From the NCBI RefSeq assembly GCF_947495925.1, contig NZ_CANMAU010000006.1, forward strand, positions 5,001 to 69,000: a DNA stretch of 64,000 nt, written 5' to 3'. The DNA comes from an uncultured Algibacter sp. Its GTDB lineage: Bacteria; Bacteroidota; Bacteroidia; Flavobacteriales; Flavobacteriaceae. A model generated the notes under the pieces. The model searched no databases. It was not told the origin of the DNA and saw nothing but the letters and a program-made list of their open reading frames with translations. Shown here one piece after another: positions 47,417 through 54,783 of this stretch; the stretch's first letter is position 1, and each line of letters begins with the position of its first letter. The position numbers and the translations under genes were made by a program.

Positions 47417-47499
47417 TAGAGCATTTGAGTACACTAATATGATTTATTAATTTTAATAACTCCTCTTTTTAAGAGTTAAGATAAATCAAATATGCTCTA
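47417..47499. repeat. Nested imperfect inverted repeat
   Basis: Three paired blocks lie one inside another: AGAGCAT (47418) with ATGCTCT (47492), GATTTAT (47441) with ATAAATC (47481), and TAACTC (47457) with GAGTTA (47473). The result would be an 83-base stem with unequal internal loops. No reading frame runs through it. It lies before the promoter of the two-gene unit. Confidence 0.6.
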
Positions 47500-47564
47500 A
47501 AATCTTTGTTGACATAATGTTTACAACTATTTTTAAAAAATATTACAACTTTTCTTTATTTTTA

Positions 47565-47572
47565 TATATTTG
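47565..47572 (+). promoter_or_regulatory. -7 box of the two-gene unit
   Basis: TATATTTG, an exact TAnnTTTG match, 77 bases before the first gene's ATG. TTA lies 19 bases upstream in the -33 position. Transcription would begin at about 47579, right at the hairpin that follows. Confidence 0.55.
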
Positions 47573-47580
47573 TAATAATA

Positions 47581-47608
47581 AAAAAACTCTGTTAGCGCAG
47601 AGTTTTTT
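47581..47608 (+). terminator. Terminator-like leader hairpin (attenuator?)
   Basis: AACTCTG pairs with CAGAGTT around TTAGCG, extended by A-T pairs to 11 bp, with a T-run in the 3' arm. It sits only a few bases after the expected transcription start and 41 bases before the first gene, so most transcripts might end here unless read-through is allowed. Confidence 0.6.
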
Positions 47609-47616
47609 GTTAGTTC

Positions 47617-47635
47617 TTTGACTTAAGGTGTCAAA
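47617..47635. promoter_or_regulatory. Inverted repeat before first gene, operator-like
   Basis: TTTGAC and GTCAAA face each other across seven bases. Overlapping it is CTTAAGGTGTC (47622-47632), which recurs as its reverse complement before the second gene at 48295-48305. It could be a binding site for the HTH protein encoded downstream. Confidence 0.5.
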
Positions 47636-47648
47636 ATGTGTTTTAGTA

Positions 47649-48284
47649 ATGACAAAATTAGTAAAAATTTCTAGTCCGGCAAAAATACGGACTGGAAAAA
47701 GACGTGAGGTGTCCAGAAGTGAATGCCTGGTTGATCTTAAAAAGGATCTTCCAAAAATTTTCAAGGCCTTTAATAAGGGAGTGAAATTATTTAATAAAAC
47801 AATGGAGGATATTCCTTTTAATTCAAGGATTAGGCTTGATGCTCCGTTGTTGAACTCTAGAATTGTGCAATGTATTCAAGAAGAGTTTCCGGAGCATTGG
47901 AAATTTGGAAGGTATAAGCGCTTTGTTCTTAGGATTGAAGATTATCTTGTTTTATTCAAAAAATTAGATAGGAAAAATAAGCCAATGAATATTCAAACAA
48001 AACATGTTAATTCGATTTCAAATCAAATGCAATTGTCTTTGTTTAACGATTCCTCTTTTTTTACAGAACCAATATTGTTTTTTGGTTACAAAAAAGATAA
48101 ATCGGGTGAAATTATTTCGCCACAATTAGTATATATTGATGAAGATATGGTTAAGTGGGTTATTTCTGAAAATGATATTGAAGTTATCAATACTGGGAAT
48201 AGTGTTTCTGATATTAGCAGAAAAAGGACTATAAATTTATCTATTAAAGAAGAATTGAGAAGTAAAAAGGCTTCTAATAATTAA
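47649..48284 (+). CDS. Unrecognised protein, partner of ImmA-like peptidase
   Basis: A 211-residue basic protein that I cannot place in a family. The N-terminal part is rich in Lys and Arg (RTGKRREVSRSE) and helical. A middle part (RFVLRIEDYLVLFKKLDRKN) looks like alternating strands. It is followed by FFGYKKDKSGEIISPQLVYI and a Lys/Ser tail. No signal peptide or membrane helix is seen. The ATG at 47649 is preferred; the frame reaches a GTG at 47628, inside the operator-like repeat. The XRE-ImmA gene follows after 46 bases, so the two probably form a functional pair, with this protein the likely effector or substrate. That is inference from layout. Confidence 0.7.
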   Translation: MTKLVKISSPAKIRTGKRREVSRSECLVDLKKDLPKIFKAFNKGVKLFNKTMEDIPFNSRIRLDAPLLNSRIVQCIQEEFPEHWKFGRYKRFVLRIEDYLVLFKKLDRKNKPMNIQTKHVNSISNQMQLSLFNDSSFFTEPILFFGYKKDKSGEIISPQLVYIDEDMVKWVISENDIEVINTGNSVSDISRKRTINLSIKEELRSKKASNN

Positions 48285-48294
48285 TAATTAATCC

Positions 48295-48305
48295 GACACC
48301 TTAAG
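48295..48305. promoter_or_regulatory. Inverted copy of the 11-bp site
   Basis: GACACCTTAAG lies 25 bases before the second gene and is the exact reverse complement of 47622-47632. The pair may be operators for the same regulator, or may pair in the mRNA around the first gene. Confidence 0.45.
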
Positions 48306-48330
48306 GAAAAGATAGTAAAACTTTTTTTTT

Positions 48331-49398
48331 ATGAAAATTAATCATTCTCAATTTGTATTTGCGAGAGAGTATAGAGGGATGAATCAGACTGAGCTCGCGA
48401 AAAAAGTGATAGGGCTTTCTCAATCAAATTTGTCTAAATTTGAAAAAGGGCTAGAAGTTTTATCTGAAGAGGTAATAAGGAATATTGTTCACGTTTTAGA
48501 TTTTCCATTAGCGTTTTTTGAGAAGCGAATTTGTAATGATGTAGATTCGGCACATTATAGATCAAGATCAAGTATTACAAAAAGGATACGGGTGCAACTA
48601 GAATCAAATAATAAGCTTTTAGGATATTTAGTAGATAGACTAAATGAATCTGTTGATTTTCCAGATTTCTCTTTAATATCTCTTGATGTTGAGGATTATA
48701 CTCCAGAATACATTGCTGGCTATACAAGAAAATTATTAGGATTAAAAAGAGATGAAGCGGTAATTGATATTTTTTATTTATTAGAGAGTAGTGGAATTGT
48801 TGTCATTGAATTTGATGCAATTTCAGATAAATTCGATGGAGTTTCTTTTAAAACGGACAATGGCATTCCTATCATAATTATTAATAAAAATTTTAGTAAC
48901 GATCGCAAGAGATTTAGTTTGGCGCATGAGTTGGGTCACTTGCTAATGCACATAATCGGTGATTTTCCAATTCCTTCTTATAGAAATGAAAAAGAAAAGG
49001 AGAATGAAGCAAATAGGTTTGCGGCTGAGTTTTTAATGCCTGCTCAGGATATTGAAAAATCACTTCATGGTTTAAGATTATCTTATTTAGCTTCTTTGAA
49101 AAAATATTGGCATACCTCAAAACAGTCTATCATTAGAAGAGCTAAAGATTTGAATTGTATTGATAGCGAAAGAGCTAGGTATTTTATGATAGAACTAAGC
49201 CGAATGGGAGAAAGAAAGCATGAGAAAACTTTAGTTAACATTGATAAACCAGTGATATTCAAAAATGCTTATGAATTACACAAGGAGGAACTCAATTATA
49301 CAGATGAAGAATTGGGTAAGGCTTTTTCGTTACCAAACGATATTATAAAGAAATATTTGAATTTTTCCGATTCGGCTAAGCTCAAAATTGTTATGTAA
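48331..49398 (+). CDS. XRE HTH and ImmA/IrrE metallopeptidase protein
   Basis: A 355-residue protein with a helix-turn-helix of the XRE/Cro type at about residues 8-62 (NQTELAKKVIGLSQSNLSKFEKG). An ImmA/IrrE (DUF955, COG2856) zinc peptidase domain covers about 150-260. The zinc site is H199-E200-L-G-H203 (in SLAHELGHLLMH) with E226 in the ENEANRFAAEFLMP motif as the likely third ligand. The C-terminus (about 290-355) is helical. In mobile elements such proteins cleave a repressor or an antitoxin and regulate their own operon. Here it is the second gene of the element and no separate repressor is present, so its own HTH may bind the upstream repeats. Confidence 0.88.
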   Translation: MKINHSQFVFAREYRGMNQTELAKKVIGLSQSNLSKFEKGLEVLSEEVIRNIVHVLDFPLAFFEKRICNDVDSAHYRSRSSITKRIRVQLESNNKLLGYLVDRLNESVDFPDFSLISLDVEDYTPEYIAGYTRKLLGLKRDEAVIDIFYLLESSGIVVIEFDAISDKFDGVSFKTDNGIPIIIINKNFSNDRKRFSLAHELGHLLMHIIGDFPIPSYRNEKEKENEANRFAAEFLMPAQDIEKSLHGLRLSYLASLKKYWHTSKQSIIRRAKDLNCIDSERARYFMIELSRMGERKHEKTLVNIDKPVIFKNAYELHKEELNYTDEELGKAFSLPNDIIKKYLNFSDSAKLKIVM

Positions 49399-49499
49399 GT
49401 TATTTCATTTAAATCTTTTTTTATAGAAAAGAAAGGGATGATATTTAACAAATTAAATCGTTAGAGAAAATCAACTAGGACTTATTTATTATTGGAGTT
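49399..49499. other. Non-coding DNA after the XRE-ImmA gene
   Basis: AT-rich sequence without a reading frame or a clear hairpin terminator. The 49399-49812 gap as a whole holds this stretch, the 11-bp repeats, the right att-like repeat, a terminator and the short upstream region of the peptidase gene. Confidence 0.5.
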
Positions 49500-49532
49500 G
49501 GCACAACATATGCACAACATATGCACAACAAT
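49500..49532 (+). repeat. Tandem 11-bp repeat, right end
   Basis: Three head-to-tail units of the TGCACAACATA type: 49500-49510 (first base G), 49511-49521 (exact) and 49522-49532 (last bases differ). They face the same way as the left pair and lie 101 bases inside the right att-like repeat. Confidence 0.75.
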
Positions 49533-49633
49533 AATGTTTGCATATTATATCAGATGTTATATTAATATAATGTTTTAAGTGACTAAAGGCACATATAAGC
49601 ACTATTTATGTTCTATTTAGTAGAAATCTGAAT

Positions 49634-49651
49634 TCCCTTCGCGGTCACTTT
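49634..49651 (+). repeat. attR-like direct repeat
   Basis: TCCCTTCGCGGTCACTTT, identical to the 3' end of tRNA-Arg, without the rest of a tRNA gene. The bases upstream (AATCTGAAT) are not tRNA-like beyond GAAT, so this is the orphan end of the integration. Confidence 0.85.
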
Positions 49652-49653
49652 AT

Positions 49654-49683
49654 AAAAACCATGGATATTCCATGGTTTTTTTG
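49654..49683 (+). terminator. Terminator, probably the original one of tRNA-Arg
   Basis: AAAAACCATGGA and TCCATGGTTTTT form a 12-bp stem with a TAT loop and a T-rich tail. It follows the orphan att repeat by two bases, where the tRNA terminator would have been before integration. Confidence 0.85.
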
Positions 49684-49812
49684 TTTTTTATAATAAAAAT
49701 TAGCCTAAAGACATTCCTTATTTGAATAGATGAAATGCATAATTCTAATACGCATAATGGTTTATTTAGCATAAATGTTTAATCACGGTATAATTATTCT
49801 TTTCTTTGAGGT

Positions 49813-50676
49813 GTGCAGAATCTATTTTTCTATTTTTTTATTCAGGATGATTCGATTACAATAAGTCAAATAATACTTGGTGTATTTGGAATAGTCATGT
49901 TTTGTATTATCCTACGGTTTTTTATTAAAATGTTAGAAACAGCTTACGTTTTAAAGTTTATGAAGCCATGGTACACACATTTTTATTTTGTTTCTAGAAA
50001 ACTTACAAAACCGCAAAAATTAATTCTTAGAAAGTATTTTAGATTTTATAATAAACTTAGTGCGAAGCATAAAAAGTATTTCGAGCATCGCGTGGCTTCG
50101 TTTATTAAAGATAAAGATTTTATCGGAAGAGATGGATTTGAAATCACGGAAGAAGTAGAAGTCTTGATATCTGGTACAGCTGTAATGCTTACTTTTGGTT
50201 TTAGAGATTATTATATTGGTGTGATTTCCAAGATAGTTGTATACCCAAAAGCTTTTTTTTCTAAGACCAATCAAGTATACCATAAAGGAGAGTTTAACCC
50301 TATGCTTAGTGCACTTGTACTAAGCTGGGAAGATTTTATAGAAGGGTTAAATATTGAAAACGACAACTTAAATTTAGGAATACATGAATTAACACATGCT
50401 ATTCATATTAATAGTCTTAAAGAGCGGGATATCAGTTCAACTATTTTTAGTGATTCTTTCAAGGAGTTAAAGCAATTATTGGCAGAGAAACCGAAATTAC
50501 GTGAAAAATTGGTGCAATCTGATTATTTTAGAAAGTATGCCTTTACCAATCAATTCGAGTTTTTGGCTGTACTTACAGAGACTTTTATTGAAACACCTCA
50601 AGAATTTAAGTCTAATTTCCCCGAGGTTTATAGTAAAACTAAGCAAATGTTAAACTTTAATTTTGCTGGTTATTAA
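49813..50676 (+). CDS. MtfA-like zinc peptidase (M90)
   Basis: A 287-residue protein with a hydrophobic N-terminal segment (about residues 15-36) and a domain like MtfA (Peptidase_M90), a zinc peptidase known in E. coli for its link to the glucose repressor Mlc. The zinc site is H191-E192-L-T-H195 in GIHELTHAIH, and FAFTNQFEFLAVLTETFIETP-type sequence near the end holds the conserved ExxxE-like acidic residues. Start is GTG at 49813. It lies just beyond the integrated element and is chromosomal. The N-terminal anchor differs from soluble MtfA. Confidence 0.82.
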   Translation: MQNLFFYFFIQDDSITISQIILGVFGIVMFCIILRFFIKMLETAYVLKFMKPWYTHFYFVSRKLTKPQKLILRKYFRFYNKLSAKHKKYFEHRVASFIKDKDFIGRDGFEITEEVEVLISGTAVMLTFGFRDYYIGVISKIVVYPKAFFSKTNQVYHKGEFNPMLSALVLSWEDFIEGLNIENDNLNLGIHELTHAIHINSLKERDISSTIFSDSFKELKQLLAEKPKLREKLVQSDYFRKYAFTNQFEFLAVLTETFIETPQEFKSNFPEVYSKTKQMLNFNFAGY

Positions 50677-50756
50677 GATGTTGTATGATTTTTATCATGA
50701 TTTTTAAGGAATGATTTCAATAATTTTAGTGGTAACTAAACTTAAAACTAAAAATC

Positions 50757-51176
50757 ATGATACGAAAAGCACCAATTTCGATGATAATGACTACACCCGT
50801 CATTACGTTAAAAAAATACGATAATTTAGAAACTGCGGAACATTTATTTAAGTTACATCATATAAGACATATTCCCGTTGTAGATGGCGATGTTGTTATT
50901 GGTATGTTGAGTTATACCGATTTATTAAGGTTGAGTTTTGCAGATGTGGATATGAATGACGATGACATGTCTGACGTTATGGTTTATAATATGTTCAGTA
51001 TAGAACAAGTTATGAATAGAAATATTGTTACCGTATCATCATCAAATTCTATTAAAGAAGTAGCAGAATTATTAGCCTCCAAAGAGTTTCATGCCTTGCC
51101 TGTGGTCGATAATAACGCTCTAGTAGGTATTGTTACTACAACAGATCTTATTAAATATTTGTTGAAACAGTTTTAG
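50757..51176 (+). CDS. CBS-pair protein, first copy
   Basis: A 139-residue protein made of two CBS domains and nothing else (about residues 8-60 and 80-135). It includes IMTTPVITLKKYDNLETAE, HIPVVDGDVVIGMLSYTDLL and EFHALPVVDNNALVGIVTTTDL. CBS pairs bind adenine nucleotides and act as energy sensors or regulators of partner proteins. It is a tandem paralogue of the next gene, of equal length. Confidence 0.92.
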   Translation: MIRKAPISMIMTTPVITLKKYDNLETAEHLFKLHHIRHIPVVDGDVVIGMLSYTDLLRLSFADVDMNDDDMSDVMVYNMFSIEQVMNRNIVTVSSSNSIKEVAELLASKEFHALPVVDNNALVGIVTTTDLIKYLLKQF

Positions 51177-51252
51177 GATTGAAATGTTAGTTGTGATAGA
51201 ACAGATGTGTTAATTAGTTTTCAATCCAATTTCATTTAATTATTGCATAACT

Positions 51253-51672
51253 ATGAAACAGCGTACACCAGTGTCTGAAATTATGACCAAGAATATTGTA
51301 TCATTAACCAAATCAGATGATTTGGAAAAAGCTGAAATGTTATTTAAAAGGCATAAAATAAAACATATGCCAGTTGTGTCTAGAGGGATGATAATTGGTA
51401 TATTAAGTTATACCGATTTAATGCGAATAAGTTACGCTGAAACGTCGTCAAAAGCAGAAAACACGATTGAATCTGTAGTTTATAATATGTTTACTATTGA
51501 GCAGGTAATGGTTAAGGATGTTGTGACAGTGAGTAGTAAAACGTCGATTAAGGATGTTACAAAGATTTTAGCTGCTTGCGAATTTCATGCTTTACCAGTT
51601 GTAGATAATGATACTTTAATAGGTATAGTTACAACAACCGATTTGCTCAATTACTATCATAAACAATTCTAG
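51253..51672 (+). CDS. CBS-pair protein, second copy
   Basis: A 139-residue CBS-pair protein that aligns with its upstream neighbour without gaps and is identical at well over half of positions by eye in the second domain (EFHALPVVDNDTLIGIVTTTDLL). The first domain and the linker (SYAETSSKAENTIES) have drifted more. It ends overlapping the convergent rpe gene by four bases. Confidence 0.92.
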   Translation: MKQRTPVSEIMTKNIVSLTKSDDLEKAEMLFKRHKIKHMPVVSRGMIIGILSYTDLMRISYAETSSKAENTIESVVYNMFTIEQVMVKDVVTVSSKTSIKDVTKILAACEFHALPVVDNDTLIGIVTTTDLLNYYHKQF

Positions 51673-52331
51673 GAATTGGCTATAGCTTTAAGGTCTTTTA
51701 TTGTTTCTTTTTGTGTATTGCTTTTGAATACATAGCTTCCCGCAACTAAAACATCTGCACCAGCATCAACAAGTTGTTTTGCATTTTTATTTGTAACACC
51801 ACCATCAATCTCAATTTGAGTTGAAGCTCCTTTACGTGTAATTAAGTCTTTAAGCTGCTTGACTTTGCTGTAAGTGTTTTCTATAAAACTTTGACCGCCA
51901 AAACCTGGATTAACACTCATAATACAAACCAAGTCAATATCTTTTATAGTATCTTCTAATACATTTACATTAGTATGTGGGTTAAGAGCAACACCAGCTT
52001 TCATATCTTCGGCTTTAATGGCCTGTAGAGTTCTATGTAAATGTGTACAAGCTTCATAGTGTACTGTTAAAACATCACTTCCTAAATCAGCGAAGGTTTT
52101 AATGTATTTATCAGGATCAACAATCATTAAATGAACATCAATTGTTTTTTTTGCATGTTGAGCAATAGCTTGTAATACAGGCATTCCAAATGAAATATTT
52201 GGAACAAAAACGCCGTCCATAATATCAATATGAAACCAATCTGCTTCACTTTCATTAACCATTTCTACATCACGTTGAAGGTTAGCAAAATCTGCGGCTA
52301 ATATGGATGGGGCGATTAGTTTTGACGACAT
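51669..52331 (-). CDS. rpe: Ribulose-phosphate 3-epimerase
   Basis: Interconverts ribulose 5-phosphate and xylulose 5-phosphate in the pentose phosphate pathway. 220 residues, TIM barrel. LIAPSILAADFANLQRDVE starts it, WFHIDIMDGVFVPNISFG holds metal ligands and the acid, DVHLMI follows, MSVNPGFGGQSFIE is the phosphate loop, and IEIDGGVT carries the second acid. It lies 174 bases after rpoD and is separated from it by a terminator. Confidence 0.97.
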   Translation of the reverse strand: MSSKLIAPSILAADFANLQRDVEMVNESEADWFHIDIMDGVFVPNISFGMPVLQAIAQHAKKTIDVHLMIVDPDKYIKTFADLGSDVLTVHYEACTHLHRTLQAIKAEDMKAGVALNPHTNVNVLEDTIKDIDLVCIMSVNPGFGGQSFIENTYSKVKQLKDLITRKGASTQIEIDGGVTNKNAKQLVDAGADVLVAGSYVFKSNTQKETIKDLKAIANS

Positions 52332-52393
52332 ATAAATTAAGTTTTCGCAAAGATAGATAAAGTCTTTATTTAAAGGAAAAGAATTTTGAAGTT

Positions 52394-52430
52394 AGCGCAA
52401 AAATAAACCCTCGGTAATCAGCCGAGGGTT
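52394..52430 (-). terminator. Terminator after rpoD
   Basis: On the minus strand AACCCTCGG pairs with CCGAGGGTT around a 7-base loop, followed by a T-rich stretch. Confidence 0.85.
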
Positions 52431-52505
52431 CTTTCATCAATCAAAAAACGAACAGTTATGTGTAACTGTTTGTTACTGTAATTTAGTCGTAATTATAAAC
52501 AATTA

Positions 52506-53369
52506 CTAACCTAAATAAGTTTTTAATATTTTACTTCTAGACGTATGTTTTAATCTACGAATAGCTTTTTCTTTAATTTGTCTTACACGCTCACGTGTTA
52601 AATCGAAAGTTTCTCCAATTTCTTCTAGTGTCATTGGGTGTTGATTCCCTAAACCAAAATACAAACGAATCACATCTGCTTCTCTAGGTGTTAACGTTTC
52701 CAAAGCACGCTCAATTTCAGTACGAAGAGATTCGTGTAATAATTCTTTGTCAGGATTTGGTGATTCACCTGAATTTAATACATCATATAAGTTGGAATCT
52801 TCACCTTCAACTAAAGGTGCATCCATACTTACGTGACGTCCAGAATTCTTCATAGATTCTTTAACGTCATTAATAGTCATATCCAGTTCTTTTGCAATTT
52901 CTTCGGCAGAAGGTGGGCGCTCATGACTTTGCTCTAAGAAAGCAAATGTTTTATTAATCTTATTAATAGAACCAATTTTATTTAATGGTAAACGTACAAT
53001 ACGTGATTGTTCAGCTAAGGCTTGAAGAATCGATTGACGAATCCACCATACAGCATATGAGATGAATTTGAAACCACGTGTTTCATCAAAACGTTGCGCC
53101 GCTTTAATTAATCCTAAATTACCTTCATTAATTAAATCAGGTAAGGTTAAACCTTGGTTTTGATACTGTTTAGCTACCGATACAACAAAACGTAAGTTAG
53201 CTTTTGTTAACTTCTCCAAGGCTATTTGATCTCCAGCCTTAATACGTTGTGCTAATTCTACTTCTTCATCTGCAGTAATCAAATCAACCTTTCCAATTTC
53301 TTGCAGGTATTTATCTAACGAAGCGGTTTCTCTATTGGTTACCTGCTTCGTGATTTTAAGTTGTCTCAT
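52506..53369 (-). CDS. rpoD: Primary RNA polymerase sigma factor RpoD
   Basis: The housekeeping sigma factor, 287 residues. It lacks region 1.1 and the non-conserved region found in the 600-residue proteobacterial form; this short type is normal in Bacteroidota. Region 1.2 starts at about residue 17 ([20 protein letters not shown]). Region 2 has [21 protein letters not shown] and [13 protein letters not shown]. Region 4 has [14 protein letters not shown] and [27 protein letters not shown]. It recognises the TTG/TAnnTTTG promoters seen across the window. Confidence 0.97.
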   Translation of the reverse strand: MRQLKITKQVTNRETASLDKYLQEIGKVDLITADEEVELAQRIKAGDQIALEKLTKANLRFVVSVAKQYQNQGLTLPDLINEGNLGLIKAAQRFDETRGFKFISYAVWWIRQSILQALAEQSRIVRLPLNKIGSINKINKTFAFLEQSHERPPSAEEIAKELDMTINDVKESMKNSGRHVSMDAPLVEGEDSNLYDVLNSGESPNPDKELLHESLRTEIERALETLTPREADVIRLYFGLGNQHPMTLEEIGETFDLTRERVRQIKEKAIRRLKHTSRSKILKTYLG

Positions 53370-53377
53370 CTAATGTT

Positions 53378-53382
53378 CTCCT
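53378..53382 (-). promoter_or_regulatory. Shine-Dalgarno sequence of rpoD
   Basis: AGGAG (in CAGGAGAAC on the minus strand) lies eight bases before the rpoD ATG. Most genes in this window have no such site, as expected in this phylum, so it stands out. Confidence 0.6.
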
Positions 53383-53544
53383 GTAATTTAATTGTGAATA
53401 AATAGGGCATTCGGTGGTTATACGTACTATTGTTACATTTTGTTACAAAAAAATATAAATATATTTATTTTCTAGTATTTGGACCCAAGTATTAATAAGA
53501 AGTCTCAAGTTTAAAACGTTTATATTCATAGTGTTAAAGGTGCT

Positions 53545-54783
53545 TTAGCTTATTTCTATACCATTTAAATATATTTTATCAATTTGGTTGTGCCCAAACG
53601 AGTAGGGTATTGCGGTATAAGAATTAATGGGTTTTGTAAGTAATACGTTTGCCTTTTTACCAATTGTTATACTACCAATATTTTTTTCCAATCCCATGGC
53701 GTAGGCTCCATTAACTGTAGCCGCATTTATAGCCTCTTCTGGCGTCATTTTCATTTTTATACAGGCTGCGGCGATTATAAAATTCATATTTCCAGAGGGA
53801 GCCGAACCAGGATTGTAGTCTGTAGCCAGAGCAAGGGGTAAACCTGCATCTATCATTTTACGAGCTGGCGTATAAGAAATACCTAAAAAAAAAGAACAAC
53901 CTGGCAGTGCTACGGGCATGGTGTTCGTGTTTTTTAAGGAATCAATATCTATATTTCTCATTTCTTCAAGATGATCTACGGATAGAGCGTTGTACTCAAT
54001 CCCTTTTTGTACGCCACCTATGGCCGTAAATTGATTGACATGCATTTTAGGAATTAGTCCATGTTTTTTTCCTGCTTTTAAAATGAGGTCGGTATCCTCA
54101 ACGGAGAAATATCCTGTTTCACAAAAGATATCAATATATTCGGCAAGCTTTTCTTGTATTACTAGAGGTAATAATTCTTCAATAACGGTGTTTAAGTATT
54201 TTGCTTTGTTATTTTCGAATGCTTTTGGCAGGGCATGAGCAGCTAAGAAAGTCGATTTTATTTCAATTGGATATTCTTCTTTTAAGCGTTTGATAACACG
54301 AAGCATTTTTAATTCGCTTTCAGTTGTTAGACCATAACCAGATTTTATTTCGATGGCTCCTGTACCTAGCTTAATGACTTCTTCAAGTCTGACTTTGCTT
54401 TGTTGGTATAGCTCTTCTTCTGATGTTTCTTGCAATTTTTTAGCAGAGTTTAAAATACCTCCCCCGTTTTTAGCAATGTCTGTATAAGATAACCCTCTTA
54501 TTCGATTTGAAAATTCAGACTCACGGTTTCCAGAATAAACAATGTGTGTATGAGAGTCGCACCATGAAGGAAGCATCATTCTTCCTGAAGCATCTACTAA
54601 AATGTCAAAACTTGAACTAGGGCAGTTACTCATGGAGCCAAAATCTGATATTATCCCATCTTGAAATGTTACGTAAGCGTTTTTTATAGTGGGTAGAATA
54701 TTCATATCGGCTCCTGCTACAAAAGAAATAGGCTTGTCTCTAACTTGGAGGAGTTCTTTTATGTTTTTAAATAAAGTTCGCAT
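53545..54783 (-). CDS. hutI: Imidazolonepropionase
   Basis: Opens the imidazolone ring to give formiminoglutamate, the third step of histidine breakdown. 412 residues, amidohydrolase fold. The metal ligands H78 and H80 are in CDSHTHIVYSG, AHALP and KMHVNQF hold further ligands, and ATDYNPGSAPSGNM contains the catalytic Asp. Its start overlaps the hutU stop (TAATG). Last gene of the hut operon in the window; no gene for the formiminoglutamate step is seen. Confidence 0.96.
   Translation of the reverse strand: MRTLFKNIKELLQVRDKPISFVAGADMNILPTIKNAYVTFQDGIISDFGSMSNCPSSSFDILVDASGRMMLPSWCDSHTHIVYSGNRESEFSNRIRGLSYTDIAKNGGGILNSAKKLQETSEEELYQQSKVRLEEVIKLGTGAIEIKSGYGLTTESELKMLRVIKRLKEEYPIEIKSTFLAAHALPKAFENNKAKYLNTVIEELLPLVIQEKLAEYIDIFCETGYFSVEDTDLILKAGKKHGLIPKMHVNQFTAIGGVQKGIEYNALSVDHLEEMRNIDIDSLKNTNTMPVALPGCSFFLGISYTPARKMIDAGLPLALATDYNPGSAPSGNMNFIIAAACIKMKMTPEEAINAATVNGAYAMGLEKNIGSITIGKKANVLLTKPINSYTAIPYSFGHNQIDKIYLNGIEIS

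Larger units (their letters stand above)
47237..49651. mobile_element. Small element integrated at tRNA-Arg
   Basis: About 2.4 kb bounded by the 18-bp direct repeat TCCCTTCGCGGTCACTTT: one copy completes the tRNA-Arg gene, the other stands alone at 49634-49651. This is the mark of site-specific integration by a tyrosine recombinase into a tRNA 3' end. Inside are tandem 11-bp repeats near both ends, a terminator, and two genes (47649-48284 and 48331-49398). No integrase, replication or transfer gene is present, so the element must be a remnant or move with help in trans. The host tRNA terminator now appears to lie beyond the right repeat at 49654. Confidence 0.8.

Noticed and set aside
49500-49532. 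Tandem 11-bp repeats as a CRISPR array
   Set aside because: Units are head-to-tail without spacers and no cas gene is near.
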